Positions 7,935-17,201 of a stretch of DNA of 64,000 nt are shown piece after piece. The position numbers were made by a program, and so were the translations under genes. Each line of letters begins with the position of its first letter. Positions within the stretch are counted from its first letter, which is position 1. Origin of the DNA: Streptomyces cirratus (GTDB lineage Bacteria; Actinomycetota; Actinomycetes; Streptomycetales; Streptomycetaceae); contig NZ_BMVP01000002.1 in NCBI RefSeq assembly GCF_014650775.1, positions 434,001 to 498,000 on the forward strand, read 5' to 3'. The notes beneath the pieces were generated by a model. The model worked only from the letters and a program-made list of their open reading frames with translations. It was not told where the DNA came from and ran no database searches.

Positions 7935-9374
7935 GTGACCCGGATCGTGATCATCGGCGGCGGACCCGGCGGGTATGAGGCGGCCCTCGTAGGGGCTCAG
8001 CTCGGCGCGGAGGTGACCGTCGTGGACTGCGACGGGCTCGGCGGCGCCTCGGTACTGACCGACTGCGTGCCCTCCAAGACCCTCATCGCGACCGCCGAGG
8101 TCATGACGACCTTCGACTCGTCGTACGAGGAGCTCGGCATCGTCGTCGCGGACGACACCCCGCACATCGAGCAGGCCGCGCGCGTCGTCGGCGTCGACCT
8201 CGGCAAGGTGAACCGGCGCGTCAAGCGCCTCGCGCTCGCCCAGTCGCACGACATCACCGCCTCCGTCACCCGGGCGGGCGCACGCGTCATGCGCGGCCGC
8301 GGCAAGCTCGGCGGCCCGCAGGGCATCGACGGCACCCGGGACGTCATCGTCACCGCCGCCGACGGCTCCGAGACGGTCCTGACCGCCGACGCGGTGCTGA
8401 TCGCGACCGGCGGCCACCCCCGCGAGATCCCCGACGCGATGCCCGACGGCGAGCGCATCCTCAACTGGACCCAGGTCTACGACCTCGACGAGCTCCCCGA
8501 GGAGCTCATCGTCGTCGGCTCCGGTGTGACCGGCGCCGAGTTCGCGGGCGCCTACCAGGCCCTCGGCTCCCGAGTGACGCTGGTGTCGTCCCGCGACCGG
8601 GTGCTGCCGGGGGAGGACCCCGACGCCGCCGCCGTGCTGGAGGACGTCTTCCGCCGCCGCGGCATGAACGTCATCGGCCGCTCGCGCGCCGAGTCCGCCA
8701 AGCGGGTCGGCGACCGGGTCGAGGTCACCCTCTCCGACGGCCGGGTCATCAGCGGCACCCACTGCCTGATGGCGGTCGGCGCGGTCCCCAACACCCAGGG
8801 CATGAACCTGGAGGAGTCCGGGGTCCGGCTCAAGGAGTCCGGGCACATCTGGACCGACAAGGTGTCCCGCACGTCCTCGCCGGGCGTGTACGCGGCCGGT
8901 GACGTGACCGGCGTCTTCGCGCTGGCGTCCGTCGCCGCCATGCAGGGCCGGATCGCGATGTACCACTTCCTCGGGGACGCGGTGGCCCCGCTGAACCTCA
9001 AGACGGTCTCCTCGAACGTCTTCACCGACCCCGAGATCGCCACCGTCGGCTACACCCAGGCCGACGTGGACGCCGGCAAGATCGACGCCCGCGTCGTGAA
9101 GCTCCCGCTGCTGCGCAACGCCCGGGCGAAGATGCAGGGCATCCGGGACGGCTTCGTGAAGCTGTTCTGCCGTCCCGGCACCGGCATCGTGGTCGGCGGC
9201 GTGGTCGTCGCGCCGCGCGCCAGCGAGCTCATCCACCCCATTTCGATCGCGGTGGACAACAACCTGACGGTCGAGCAGATCGCAAACGCGTTCACCGTGT
9301 ACCCCTCCCTGTCCGGCTCGATCGCCGAGGTGGCGCGCCAGTTGCACACCCGCAAGGTCGCCGGGGAGGCGTAA
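7935..9374 (+). CDS. lpdA: LpdA-type NAD(P)H-quinone dehydrogenase (atypical flavoprotein disulfide reductase)
   Basis: This 479-residue flavoprotein has an N-terminal FAD site GGGPGGYEAA, a second dinucleotide site VVGSGVTGAEFAGAY and the FAD motif VYAAGDVTG. It looks like lipoamide dehydrogenase but is not one. The redox pair is incomplete: Ser39 stands where the first cysteine should be, leaving only Cys44 in DCVPSK. The C-terminal His-Glu dyad is replaced, with VYPSLSGS in place of HAHPT. The same losses are known in M. tuberculosis LpdA (Rv3303c), which reduces quinones and lacks lipoamide activity. GTG start; it is monocistronic by spacing. Confidence 0.88.
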   Translation: MTRIVIIGGGPGGYEAALVGAQLGAEVTVVDCDGLGGASVLTDCVPSKTLIATAEVMTTFDSSYEELGIVVADDTPHIEQAARVVGVDLGKVNRRVKRLALAQSHDITASVTRAGARVMRGRGKLGGPQGIDGTRDVIVTAADGSETVLTADAVLIATGGHPREIPDAMPDGERILNWTQVYDLDELPEELIVVGSGVTGAEFAGAYQALGSRVTLVSSRDRVLPGEDPDAAAVLEDVFRRRGMNVIGRSRAESAKRVGDRVEVTLSDGRVISGTHCLMAVGAVPNTQGMNLEESGVRLKESGHIWTDKVSRTSSPGVYAAGDVTGVFALASVAAMQGRIAMYHFLGDAVAPLNLKTVSSNVFTDPEIATVGYTQADVDAGKIDARVVKLPLLRNARAKMQGIRDGFVKLFCRPGTGIVVGGVVVAPRASELIHPISIAVDNNLTVEQIANAFTVYPSLSGSIAEVARQLHTRKVAGEA

Positions 9375-9549
9375 CCGCCGCGAACCGCCCTGGTCCGCAA
9401 GGGACTTGGGGCGACTGGAGGGGCAGTACCGGACTGTTCACGCAACTGTCCGGCCGCGTATACCACTTGTCGCCCCACCTTCTGGACAACTTCGGTATTC
9501 CGGCGGAAGGAGCTGAAAGCAGTCGGTCGCCCGGGTTACTGTCAGTTTC

Positions 9550-10503
9550 GTGTTCGCTGCAGAACGTCGCCAATTGATCCTCGAAATGGTGCGGGCCAAC
9601 GGAGCGGTATCGCTCCGTGAGCTCGCCCGCGTCGTCCAGACCTCCGAAGTGACCGTACGGCGGGACGTGCGGGCACTGGAGGCAGAAGGACTCCTCGACC
9701 GCCGGCACGGCGGTGCGGTCTTGCCGGGCGGTTTCACGCGGGAGTCCGGCTTTCCGCAAAAGTCCCATCTCGCCACCGCGGAGAAGACCGCCATCGCGGA
9801 CGTCGCGGCGAGCCTCGTCGAAGAGGGCGAGGCCGTCGTCGTCGGCGCGGGCACCACCACCCAGGAGCTGGCCCGCCGGCTCGCACGGGTGCCCGGGCTG
9901 ACGGTGGTCACCAACTCGCTGCTCGTCGCCCAGGCGTTGGCCCATGCCAACCGGGTCGAAGTGGTGATGACCGGCGGGACCCTGCGCGGCTCCAACTACG
10001 CGCTCGTCGGCAGTGGCGCCGAGCAGTCCCTCCAGGGGCTGCGGGTGTCGCGGGCCTTCCTGAGCGGGAGCGGGCTGACGGCCGAGCGCGGGCTGTCCAC
10101 GTCCAACATGCTCTCCGCGAGCGTGGACCGGGCGCTGGTGCAGGCGGCCGCGGAGGTGGTGGTCCTCGCGGACCACACGAAGCTGGGCACCGACACCATG
10201 TTCCAGACCGTGCCGACGGACGTCATGACGCGGCTGGTGACCGACGAGCCGCCGCCGCACGACGAACGGGCCGCCACCGAACTCCAGGCGCTGGCCGACC
10301 AGGGCGTGCAGATCACGGTGGCGGGCGGCGCGGCGGCCTCCGGCGGTGAGGGGATGGCGGGGCGCCGGCCGCGGCGTGAGTCGCCCCTGCCGGTGCAGAG
10401 GCGCGGCGGTCCGACGGCGCAGCTGCGCAGTGCGCCGGCCTCGATGCTGGAGCAGGCTGCTGCCGGGGACCGGCCCCGGGTCGCGGACATGCGGCGGCGC
10501 TGA
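9550..10503 (+). CDS. DeoR/GlpR-family transcriptional regulator
   Basis: The protein has 317 residues. The HTH (about 4-57) reads RRQLILEMVRANGAVSLREL, then TSEVTVRRDVRALEAEGLL and HGGAV. The DeoRC sensor domain (about 75-235) has VGAGTTTQELAR and the ADHTKLG motif, so a phosphosugar-type effector is expected. After about residue 250 there is an extra 65-residue Arg/Pro/Gly-rich tail not usual for the family. The GTG start begins MFAAERRQLIL at the HTH. It is alone between LpdA and a convergent carboxylase gene. The target genes are unknown. Confidence 0.88.
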   Translation: MFAAERRQLILEMVRANGAVSLRELARVVQTSEVTVRRDVRALEAEGLLDRRHGGAVLPGGFTRESGFPQKSHLATAEKTAIADVAASLVEEGEAVVVGAGTTTQELARRLARVPGLTVVTNSLLVAQALAHANRVEVVMTGGTLRGSNYALVGSGAEQSLQGLRVSRAFLSGSGLTAERGLSTSNMLSASVDRALVQAAAEVVVLADHTKLGTDTMFQTVPTDVMTRLVTDEPPPHDERAATELQALADQGVQITVAGGAAASGGEGMAGRRPRRESPLPVQRRGGPTAQLRSAPASMLEQAAAGDRPRVADMRRR

Positions 10504-10586
10504 GCGGGTGCCGGTGCGGTGGCCGGTGCCGGTGCTGGTTTGGGTCCGGCGCCGCGGCGCGAGCGCCCCGTGCTGCGCCGTGCTCC

Positions 10587-10603
10587 GCGGGGCTGCGCCC
10601 CGC
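10587..10603. repeat. Short GC-rich extragenic inverted repeat
   Basis: GCGGGGC, TGC and GCCCCGC form a 7-bp dyad, continuing into a C-run. Elements of this kind recur in Streptomyces intergenic DNA. It sits 34 bases before the perfect hairpin at 10637-10674 and has no assigned function. Confidence 0.45.
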
Positions 10604-10636
10604 ACCCCCCGCCGCAAACGCCGGCAAGGCTGAATC

Positions 10637-10674
10637 CGCGAAGGCCCCCGCCCAACCGGGCGGGGGCCTTCGCG
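10637..10674. terminator. Bidirectional terminator between deoR-like and acyl-CoA carboxylase genes
   Basis: A perfect 17-bp stem (CGCGAAGGCCCCCGCCC and its complement) with an AACC loop lies between two convergent genes. It should stop transcription both ways. Confidence 0.85.
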
Positions 10675-10682
10675 TCGGCGGG

Positions 10683-12446
10683 TCAGTCCTTGATCTCGCA
10701 GATCGTGGCGCCCGAGGTGAGGGAGGCGCCGACCTCGGCCGTGAGGCCGACGATCGTGCCGGAGCGGTGCGCGTTCAGCGGCTGCTCCATCTTCATGGCC
10801 TCCAGGACGACGATCAGGTCGCCCTCGTTGACCTGCTGGCCCTCCTCGACGGCGACCTTGACGATCGTGCCCTGCATCGGGGAGGCCAGGGTGTCGCCGG
10901 AGGCGGCCGGACCGGACTTCTTCGCGGCGCGGCGCTTCGGCTTGGCACCGCCCGCTGCGGCCGTGCGGGCCAGCGTCATGCCCAGCGAGGACGGGAGGGA
11001 GACCTCCAGCCGCTTGCCGCCGACCTCGACCACCACGGTCTCGCGGCCCGGCTCCTCGTCGGCCTCCTCGGCGGCGGGCGCAGTGAACGCCGGGATCTCG
11101 TTGACGAACTCGGTCTCGATCCACCGCGTGTGGATCTTGAACGGAGTGCCGTCGGTCGGGGCGAACGCCGGGTCGGCGACGACCGCGCGGTGGAACGGGA
11201 TGGCGGTGGCCATGCCCTCCACCTCGAACTCCACCAGGGCGCGGGCGGCGCGCTGGAGGGCCTGCTCGCGGGTGGCACCGGTGACGATCAGCTTGGCCAG
11301 CAGCGAGTCCCACGCCGGGCCGATGACCGAGCCCGACTCGACACCCGCGTCCAGGCGGACGCCCGGACCCGAGGGCGGGGCGAACTTCGTCACCGTGCCC
11401 GGGGCCGGCAGGAAGCCGCGGCCCGGGTCCTCACCGTTGATGCGGAACTCGAACGAGTGGCCGCGCAGCTGCGGGTCGTCGTAGCCGAGCGCCTCGCCGT
11501 CGGCGATGCGGAACATCTCGCGCACGAGGTCGATGCCGGTGACTTCCTCGGTGACCGGGTGCTCCACCTGGAGGCGGGTGTTGACCTCCAGGAAGGAGAT
11601 GGTGCCGTCGGTCCCGACGAGGAACTCGACGGTGCCGGCGCCCTGGTAGCCGGCTTCCTTGAGGATCGCCTTGGACGCCGCGTACAGCTCGGCGTTCTGC
11701 GCCTCGGTGAGGAACGGCGCGGGCGCCTCCTCGACGAGCTTCTGGTGGCGGCGCTGGAGCGAGCAGTCACGGGTGGAGACGACCACCACGTTGCCGTGCG
11801 AGTCGGCCAGGCACTGCGTCTCGACGTGGCGCGGCTTGTCGAGGTAGCGCTCCACGAAGCACTCGCCCCGGCCGAACGCGGCGACGGCCTCGCGCACGGC
11901 GGAGTCGTACAGCTCCGGGACCTCTTCGAGGGTGCGGGCGACCTTGAGACCGCGACCGCCGCCACCGAAGGCGGCCTTGATCGCGATGGGCAGGCCGTGC
12001 TCCTCGGCGAATGCCACGACCTCGTCGGCCCCGGACACCGGGTCCGGGGTGCCGGCCACCAGCGGGGCGCCGGCGCGCTGGGCGATGTGACGGGCGGCGA
12101 CCTTGTCACCGAGGTCGCGGATCGCCTGCGGCGGCGGGCCGATCCAGGTCAGGCCCGCGTCGAGAACGGCCTGGGCGAAGTCCGCGTTCTCGGACAGGAA
12201 GCCGTATCCGGGGTGGATGGCGTCAGCACCGGAGTCCGCCGCTGCCTGGAGGACCTTCTTCATGTCCAGGTAGCTGGCGGCCGGGGTGTCACCGCCCAAC
12301 GCGAACGCTTCGTCTGCCGCGCGGACGTGCAGCGCGTCCCGGTCCGGGTCGGCGTAGACGGCTACGCTCGCGATCCCGGCATCCCGGCAGGCACGGGCAA
12401 CGCGGACAGCGATTTCGCCACGGTTGGCGATGAGCACCTTGCGCAC
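10683..12446 (-). CDS. accA2: Acyl-CoA (acetyl/propionyl) carboxylase alpha subunit: biotin carboxylase + biotin carrier
   Basis: The product has 587 residues. Biotin carboxylase covers roughly 1-450 (start [23 protein letters not shown]-grasp loop [10 protein letters not shown], catalytic [14 protein letters not shown]). The biotin carrier domain is the last 80 residues with the biotinyl Lys in EAMKME. It carboxylates biotin for acetyl- and propionyl-CoA carboxylase, supplying malonyl- and methylmalonyl-CoA for fatty acids and polyketides. The GTG start follows a clear GGAGG. Its partners accE and pccB and the biotin ligase lie within 6 kb. Two nearly identical alpha genes exist in S. coelicolor, so the symbol (A2 rather than A1) rests on synteny. 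Confidence 0.93.
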   Translation of the reverse strand: MRKVLIANRGEIAVRVARACRDAGIASVAVYADPDRDALHVRAADEAFALGGDTPAASYLDMKKVLQAAADSGADAIHPGYGFLSENADFAQAVLDAGLTWIGPPPQAIRDLGDKVAARHIAQRAGAPLVAGTPDPVSGADEVVAFAEEHGLPIAIKAAFGGGGRGLKVARTLEEVPELYDSAVREAVAAFGRGECFVERYLDKPRHVETQCLADSHGNVVVVSTRDCSLQRRHQKLVEEAPAPFLTEAQNAELYAASKAILKEAGYQGAGTVEFLVGTDGTISFLEVNTRLQVEHPVTEEVTGIDLVREMFRIADGEALGYDDPQLRGHSFEFRINGEDPGRGFLPAPGTVTKFAPPSGPGVRLDAGVESGSVIGPAWDSLLAKLIVTGATREQALQRAARALVEFEVEGMATAIPFHRAVVADPAFAPTDGTPFKIHTRWIETEFVNEIPAFTAPAAEEADEEPGRETVVVEVGGKRLEVSLPSSLGMTLARTAAAGGAKPKRRAAKKSGPAASGDTLASPMQGTIVKVAVEEGQQVNEGDLIVVLEAMKMEQPLNAHRSGTIVGLTAEVGASLTSGATICEIKD

Positions 12447-12768
12447 GATGGCGCCTCCTAGAAACAAGCTGAGTTTAGGGACAGCTGACACGGCCTTTCG
12501 ACCCCTATCCGCAGGTGAGCTTCCCCACACGGAGCGTGATAGCGAGGCTTGCCCGAGCCCAGAAACCCTTGTGTCGCCCCAGGTCAGGGAGATCCCCGAC
12601 TGCACAGTAACCCCGTGGCGCAGCCGAGGTCTCTGTTCACCGGGTCAGCGGCCCCTGGTGAATCTTTGTGGAGTCCCTACGAACGGCCTATGCATTCTTT
12701 GCGTGAGAGCCGTCACGCGGGCCCGTCCGCAACCAAGCTGCCCGCACCCCTTGTCCGCGCGTTTACCC
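12447..12768. promoter_or_regulatory. 322-bp divergent intergenic region (accA2 / membrane protein)
   Basis: No gene is supported here. On the plus strand a candidate sigma-70-type promoter is visible: TTGTGG at 12666-12671 and TATGCA at 12689-12694 with a 17-bp spacer, directed at the membrane-protein gene. The part next to 12446 must hold the accA2 promoter and leader. No clear dyad was seen. Confidence 0.35.
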
Positions 12769-13299
12769 ATGAGTAGCCTCCAGGCGTCGAACAGGCTTCT
12801 GGATTCCGGTCCGTGGCTTCTGGGGATGGGGGCGTCGGTGCTGCGCAGACTCGTGGCCGGACTGGCCGCGATCGTGCTCGTCGTGGAAGCGGCGGTGCTC
12901 GTACTCGTGCACGTCGTGCTGGGGAAGGCGACGCAGAACCAGTCGATGTCGATCGCCGGCAGCGACCCCGAGCTCATGGCCCGGGCCACCTACGGCCTCG
13001 GGGCGGTGATGGGCACCTTCCTGCTGCTCTGCGCCGTCCTGCTCGCCGTGACCGCCGTACGGGACCGGGCGCCCGGCCGCGTCGCCCGCGTCGTCCTGGT
13101 GGTCGCCGCCGTCACCCATGCGGTGCTCGGCGCCCTCGCCCTGGGGCTCGTGGGCTGGGGCGCCTTCGCCGCCTTGATGCTGATCCTGTGCCTGCTCGTA
13201 CTGGCCCTGATGCTCTACGCCGCGCCTCCCGTGGAGGTCCTGGACGTGCAGGACGCCCCGCCGGAGGGGCCCGGGGGGCTCAGGCCCACAAATCCGTGA
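12769..13299 (+). CDS. Four-TM conserved membrane protein of unknown function
   Basis: The product has 176 residues with about four hydrophobic segments: [20 protein letters not shown] (near 26-46), [39 protein letters not shown] and [20 protein letters not shown], then a short acidic cytosolic tail. No enzymatic motif is present. The start is uncertain: an ATG at 12826 gives a protein opening directly at the first TM, and neither start has a good ribosome site. Its 3' end overlaps the convergent maf gene by 20 bases. I do not recognise a function. Confidence 0.75.
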   Translation: MSSLQASNRLLDSGPWLLGMGASVLRRLVAGLAAIVLVVEAAVLVLVHVVLGKATQNQSMSIAGSDPELMARATYGLGAVMGTFLLLCAVLLAVTAVRDRAPGRVARVVLVVAAVTHAVLGALALGLVGWGAFAALMLILCLLVLALMLYAAPPVEVLDVQDAPPEGPGGLRPTNP

Positions 13300-13888
13300 T
13301 GGACACGTCCAGTTCGCCCAGCAGGGAGCGCAGCAGGGGCAGGGAGATGCCGATCACGTTGCCGTGATCCCCGTCGATGCCGTCGATGAAGGGCGCCGAC
13401 AGGCCGTCCAGGGTGAAGGCGCCCGCCACGTGCAGCGGCTCGCCGCTGGCCACGTACGCGGCCACCTCCGCGTCCGTCGGCTCGCCGAAGCGGACCGTCG
13501 TGGACGCCGTGGCCGAGACCTGACGGCCGCTCGCCGTGTCGATCACGCAGTGCCCGGTGCGCAGCACCCCGGCCCGGCCCCGCATGGACTTCCAGCGGGC
13601 CGTCGCCTCCTCGGCGTCGGCCGGCTTGCCGAGCGCCTCCCCGTCCAGTTCCAGTACGGAGTCGCAGCCGATCACCAGCGCCCCCGCGGCCTCCTCCAGG
13701 GCCGCCACCACGCCGCCCTTCGCCTCGGCCAGCGCCAGCGCCAGTTCGGCCGGGGTGTCGGCGGAGAGGGTGTCCTCGTCGAAGCCGCTGACGATCACGT
13801 GCGGGGCGAGCCCGGCCTGCCGCAGCAGGTTCAGCCGGGCGGGCGAGGCGGAGGCGAGGACGACGGAGCGGGGCGCGGCAGCAGTCAT
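13280..13888 (-). CDS. Maf-like nucleoside triphosphate pyrophosphatase
   Basis: This protein has about 202 residues and begins with the Maf signature [19 protein letters not shown] (Ser-Ala-Ser-Pro phosphate loop). It contains [10 protein letters not shown] with the catalytic Asp, and RTGHCVID. Maf proteins hydrolyse dTTP, UTP and modified pyrimidine nucleotides, a house-cleaning role once linked to septum formation. Start MTAAAPRS is preferred over MARMTAAA three codons earlier. The mmpB, accE and pccB genes lie upstream on the same strand. Confidence 0.92.
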   Translation of the reverse strand: MTAAAPRSVVLASASPARLNLLRQAGLAPHVIVSGFDEDTLSADTPAELALALAEAKGGVVAALEEAAGALVIGCDSVLELDGEALGKPADAEEATARWKSMRGRAGVLRTGHCVIDTASGRQVSATASTTVRFGEPTDAEVAAYVASGEPLHVAGAFTLDGLSAPFIDGIDGDHGNVIGISLPLLRSLLGELDVSITDLWA

Positions 13889-13931
13889 GCGAGCCATCGT
13901 AGGGGGCCGCCGAGGGGCCCCCTACGGGGCC

Positions 13932-14066
13932 TCAGAACGGGCCCACGCCCAGGACGTACACCACGACGACCATCGCGAGGGTGAGCACCACGATCAGCCG
14001 CCGCAGCATCGCCTGCGCCTCGCGCATGTCCTTCGGCGGCTCGTCCTTCGGGTCTGACCAGAGCAT
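13932..14066 (-). CDS. mmpB: Small membrane protein MmpB (44 aa)
   Basis: This short gene encodes 44 residues starting MLWSDPKDEPPKDMREAQAM. A hydrophilic, charged N-terminus is followed by one TM helix (LIVVLTLAMVVVVYVLGVG) and ends PF. A GGAGG ribosome site directly precedes the ATG. The sequence matches, from memory, the conserved actinomycete family called morphogenic membrane protein MmpB. It lies between maf and the accE terminator. The ORF is well supported; the name is less certain and the role is unknown in detail. Confidence 0.8.
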   Translation of the reverse strand: MLWSDPKDEPPKDMREAQAMLRRLIVVLTLAMVVVVYVLGVGPF

Positions 14067-14091
14067 CCTCCGATCCTTGCCCCACGCAGGC

Positions 14092-14127
14092 CGGTGGCGC
14101 CTGAGTACCCGTACTCAGGCGCCACCG
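14092..14127 (-). terminator. Terminator after the pccB-accE operon
   Basis: A perfect 17-bp stem (CGGTGGCGCCTGAGTAC and its complement) is separated by only CC, 54 bases past the accE stop. It ends the carboxylase operon before mmpB. Confidence 0.8.
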
Positions 14128-14180
14128 TCCGTTCACGCCATCTTCGCGCCGGGGCGGGCCCGGCGCCGCCCCGAGCGCCC

Positions 14181-14390
14181 CTAAGCGGGCCAGTACGTAC
14201 GGCCCCAGGCGCGCGGGCCCGGCTGCGGCAGTGTCCGCCGCGCCACCCTCGCGGGCGCCGACCACTCGTCCGGGACCCCGGGCGCGCCCGACGGCGCGGA
14301 GGCCAGCGCCGCCGCGCGCGCTTGGACCACCGCCAGTGCGGCGGCCAGCTCCTCCGGCGTCGGATTCCCCTTGACGACCTTGATCACCAC
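14181..14390 (-). CDS. accE: Acyl-CoA carboxylase epsilon subunit
   Basis: This 69-residue actinobacterial AccE opens VIKVVKGNPTPEELAAALAV, the conserved core that contacts the beta subunit, then an Ala/Pro-rich linker, and ends PQPGPRAWGRTYWPA, also typical. It stabilises and activates the alpha-beta carboxylase complex. It starts 12 bases after pccB on the same strand and is surely co-translated with it. Confidence 0.93.
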   Translation of the reverse strand: MVIKVVKGNPTPEELAAALAVVQARAAALASAPSGAPGVPDEWSAPARVARRTLPQPGPRAWGRTYWPA

Positions 14391-14402
14391 AGGACTGACC
14401 TC

Positions 14403-15998
14403 CTAGAGGGGGATGTTGCCGTGCTTCTTCGGGGGCAGGGACTCCCGCTTGGTCCGCAGCTGCCGCAGTCCCTTCACCACGTGCGCCCGGGTCTCCGACG
14501 GCATGGCCACCGCGTCGATGTACCCGCGCTCGGCGGCGGTGTACGGGTTCAGCAGGGTGTCCTCGTACTCGGCGATCAGCCGGGCCCGCGTCTCCTCCCC
14601 CTGACCGGAGGCCTCGGCCTCGGCGATCGTGCGGCGGTGCAGGATGTTCACCGCGCCCTGCGCGCCCATGACGGCGATCTGCGCGGTCGGCCAGGCCAGG
14701 TTCAGGTCCGCGCCGAGGTGCTTGGAGCCCATGACGTCGTACGCGCCGCCGAAGGCCTTGCGGGTGATGACGGTGATCAGGGGGACGGTGGCCTCGGCGT
14801 AGGCGTAGATCAGCTTCGCGCCGCGCCGGATGATTCCGTTGTACTCCTGGTCGGTGCCCGGGAGGAAGCCCGGTACGTCCACGAACGTCAGCACCGGGAT
14901 GTTGAAGGCGTCGCAGGTCCGCACGAAGCGGGCGGCCTTCTCGGAGGCGTTGATGTCCAGGCAGCCGGCGAACTGCATCGGCTGGTTCGCGACGATGCCC
15001 ACCGGGTGGCCCTCGACGCGGCCGAAGCCGGTGAGGATGTTCGGCGCGAACAGTGACTGCGTCTCCAGGAACTCGCCGTCGTCCACGACGTGCTCGATCA
15101 CGGTGTGCATGTCGTACGGCTGGTTCGCGCTGTCCGGGATCAGTACGTCCAGCTCGCGGTCGAGGTCCGAGACCTCGGTGTCCGCCTCCTCGGGGAAGGC
15201 GGGCGGCTCGGAGAGGTTGTTGGACGGCAGGTAGGCGAGGAGGGACTTGACGTACTCGATGGCGTCCTTCTCGTCCCCGGCCATGTGGTGGGCGACACCC
15301 GAGGTGGAGTTGTGGGTGCGCGCGCCGCCGAGCTCCTCGAAGCCCACGTCCTCGCCGGTGACCGTCTTGATGACGTCCGGGCCGGTGATGAACATGTGCG
15401 AGGTCTGGTCGACCATCACGGTGAAGTCGGTGATGGCGGGGGAGTACACGGCGCCGCCGGCGCACGGGCCCACGACGAGGCTGATCTGCGGGATCACGCC
15501 CGAAGCGTGCACGTTGCGGCGGAAGATCTCGCCGTACATGCCGAGCGCGCTGACGCCCTCCTGGATGCGGGCGCCGCCGGAGTCGTTGATGCCGATGACC
15601 GGGCAGCCGGTCTTGAGCGCGAAGTCCATCACCTTGATGATCTTCTGGCCGTAGACCTCGCCGAGGGCGCCGCCGAAGACGGTGAAGTCCTGCGAGAACA
15701 CGGCCACCGGCCGGCCGTCCACCGTGCCGTAGCCGGTGACGACGCCGTCGCCGTAGGGGCGGGTCTGCTCCAGCCCGAAGTTGGTCGAGCGGTGCCGGGC
15801 GAACTCGTCGAGCTCGACGAAGGAGCCCTCGTCCAGCAGCAGGCCGATCCGCTCACGCGCAGTCAGCTTCCCCTTGGCGTGCTGCTTCTCCACCGCCCGC
15901 GCGGACCCGGCGTGAGTGGCTTCGTCGATCCGGCGCTGCAGGTCCGCGATCTTCCCCGCGGTCGTGTGCATGTCGATCGGCTCTGAGGGTTGTGACAT
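14403..15998 (-). CDS. pccB: Propionyl-CoA carboxylase beta subunit (carboxyltransferase)
   Basis: This 531-residue carboxyltransferase opens with [20 protein letters not shown] and contains the two crotonase-like halves. Acyl-CoA and biotin pocket segments include [29 protein letters not shown] and [20 protein letters not shown]. Asp in the second half (the [11 protein letters not shown] region) is near the position that sets acetyl versus propionyl preference in S. coelicolor PccB/AccB; I did not resolve it. With AccA2 and AccE it makes methylmalonyl-CoA. It is divergent from birA, which biotinylates its alpha partner. Confidence 0.93.
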   Translation of the reverse strand: MSQPSEPIDMHTTAGKIADLQRRIDEATHAGSARAVEKQHAKGKLTARERIGLLLDEGSFVELDEFARHRSTNFGLEQTRPYGDGVVTGYGTVDGRPVAVFSQDFTVFGGALGEVYGQKIIKVMDFALKTGCPVIGINDSGGARIQEGVSALGMYGEIFRRNVHASGVIPQISLVVGPCAGGAVYSPAITDFTVMVDQTSHMFITGPDVIKTVTGEDVGFEELGGARTHNSTSGVAHHMAGDEKDAIEYVKSLLAYLPSNNLSEPPAFPEEADTEVSDLDRELDVLIPDSANQPYDMHTVIEHVVDDGEFLETQSLFAPNILTGFGRVEGHPVGIVANQPMQFAGCLDINASEKAARFVRTCDAFNIPVLTFVDVPGFLPGTDQEYNGIIRRGAKLIYAYAEATVPLITVITRKAFGGAYDVMGSKHLGADLNLAWPTAQIAVMGAQGAVNILHRRTIAEAEASGQGEETRARLIAEYEDTLLNPYTAAERGYIDAVAMPSETRAHVVKGLRQLRTKRESLPPKKHGNIPL

Positions 15999-16128
15999 CG
16001 GGGCGCGGCTCCCTGTGTGGTGTCAAGTGCCTGGTCAATTGATGGACTGCTGCTGGCTACTCGTGCGTAGCGTATCGGCGGGCATGGCGCTCGGCAGTGC
16101 GGCGTTTGACACACCTACTGTGGGTTGC

Positions 16129-17034
16129 ATGACGCCATCAGATGCATCAGGAGGAACTCCGTCGGGAGCTCCCGGGGGACGTTGGTCCAGCCTGGACCGG
16201 CCGCCGTTGAACGCTGCCGCCTTGCGGCGGCATCTCGTGGGGGAGGGGTTGTGGAGTTCGCTGGAGGTGGTTTCGTCCACCGGGTCCACGAACACCGACC
16301 TCGCCGCGCGGGCCGGGGAGCTGGGCGAAGGGGCCGTGCTCGTCGCCGAGGAGCAGAGCGCCGGGCGGGGGCGGCTGGACCGGAGCTGGGTCGCGCCCGC
16401 CCGTTCCGGGCTGTTCTTCTCGGTGCTGCTCAAGCCCGGCCCGGGGGTGCCCGAGGAGCGGTGGGGGTGGCTGACCCTGCTCGCCGGGGTGGCCACCGCG
16501 ACCGGGCTGTCCCGGGCGGCGGGGGTGGACACCGCCCTCAAGTGGCCCAACGACCTGCTGGTCTCCGTCGAGGGCGAGGAGCGCAAGGCGGGCGGCATCC
16601 TCTCCGAGCGCGTCCCCGGGGGCCCCTCCCGGGCCGGAGGCTCTGGGGGAGGGGTCGTCGTCGGGATCGGGCTGAACGTCACCCTCACCGAGGACGAGCT
16701 GCCCGTCGACACCGCTGGCTCCCTGGCCCTCGCCAAGGCCACCGTCACCGACCGTGAGCCGCTGCTCAAGGCCGTACTGCGCTCCCTGGAGCAGTGGTAC
16801 GAGGCCTGGCGCGCGGCCGGCGGGGACCCGGCGGCCAGCGGGTTGCAGGAGACGTACGCGGCGGGCTGCGCGACGCTGGGCCGCCACGTGCGGGCGGACC
16901 TGCCCGGCGGGCGCACGATCACCGGGACGGCCGAAGCGGTCGACACGGACGGGCGGCTCGTGATCCGCACGGCGCAGGACGAGCGGCTGGCCGTCGGGGC
17001 CGGGGACGTGGTCCACCTGCGCTCCGTCCGGTAG
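16129..17034 (+). CDS. birA: Biotin--[acetyl-CoA-carboxylase] ligase (BirA, non-regulatory type)
   Basis: The protein has 301 residues. It has the biotinyl-AMP site AGRGRLDRSW at about 77-86, KWPNDLLV for biotin, and KAGGIL with the catalytic Lys. There is no N-terminal DNA-binding domain, so it is a class I ligase that cannot repress. It loads biotin onto the alpha subunit of the carboxylases encoded alongside and is divergent from pccB. The ATG at 16129 follows a TGTGGGTTGC context; earlier in-frame codons would run into the pccB promoter. A C-terminal SH3-like cap (about 240-301) is intact. Confidence 0.93.
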   Translation: MTPSDASGGTPSGAPGGRWSSLDRPPLNAAALRRHLVGEGLWSSLEVVSSTGSTNTDLAARAGELGEGAVLVAEEQSAGRGRLDRSWVAPARSGLFFSVLLKPGPGVPEERWGWLTLLAGVATATGLSRAAGVDTALKWPNDLLVSVEGEERKAGGILSERVPGGPSRAGGSGGGVVVGIGLNVTLTEDELPVDTAGSLALAKATVTDREPLLKAVLRSLEQWYEAWRAAGGDPAASGLQETYAAGCATLGRHVRADLPGGRTITGTAEAVDTDGRLVIRTAQDERLAVGAGDVVHLRSVR

Positions 17035-17201
17035 CGGCCGGGCGGCCCGACCGGGCGGCCGGAGCGGGGAGTGAGCTACGGCACACCTGCCGTATGGTTT
17101 TGGGGGCAGCACCCAGCGGTAGCCGGCGAAGGTCCCGGTCCATGCGGTGATCAACCGGTTCGGCAGTCGGAAGTGCGTACGGAATGGACAGGAGGCGGCC
17201 C

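Noticed and set aside
10573..10621. Possible short coding segment after the DeoR-like gene
   Set aside because: The stretch is a GC-rich extragenic repeat and terminator region with no ribosome site.
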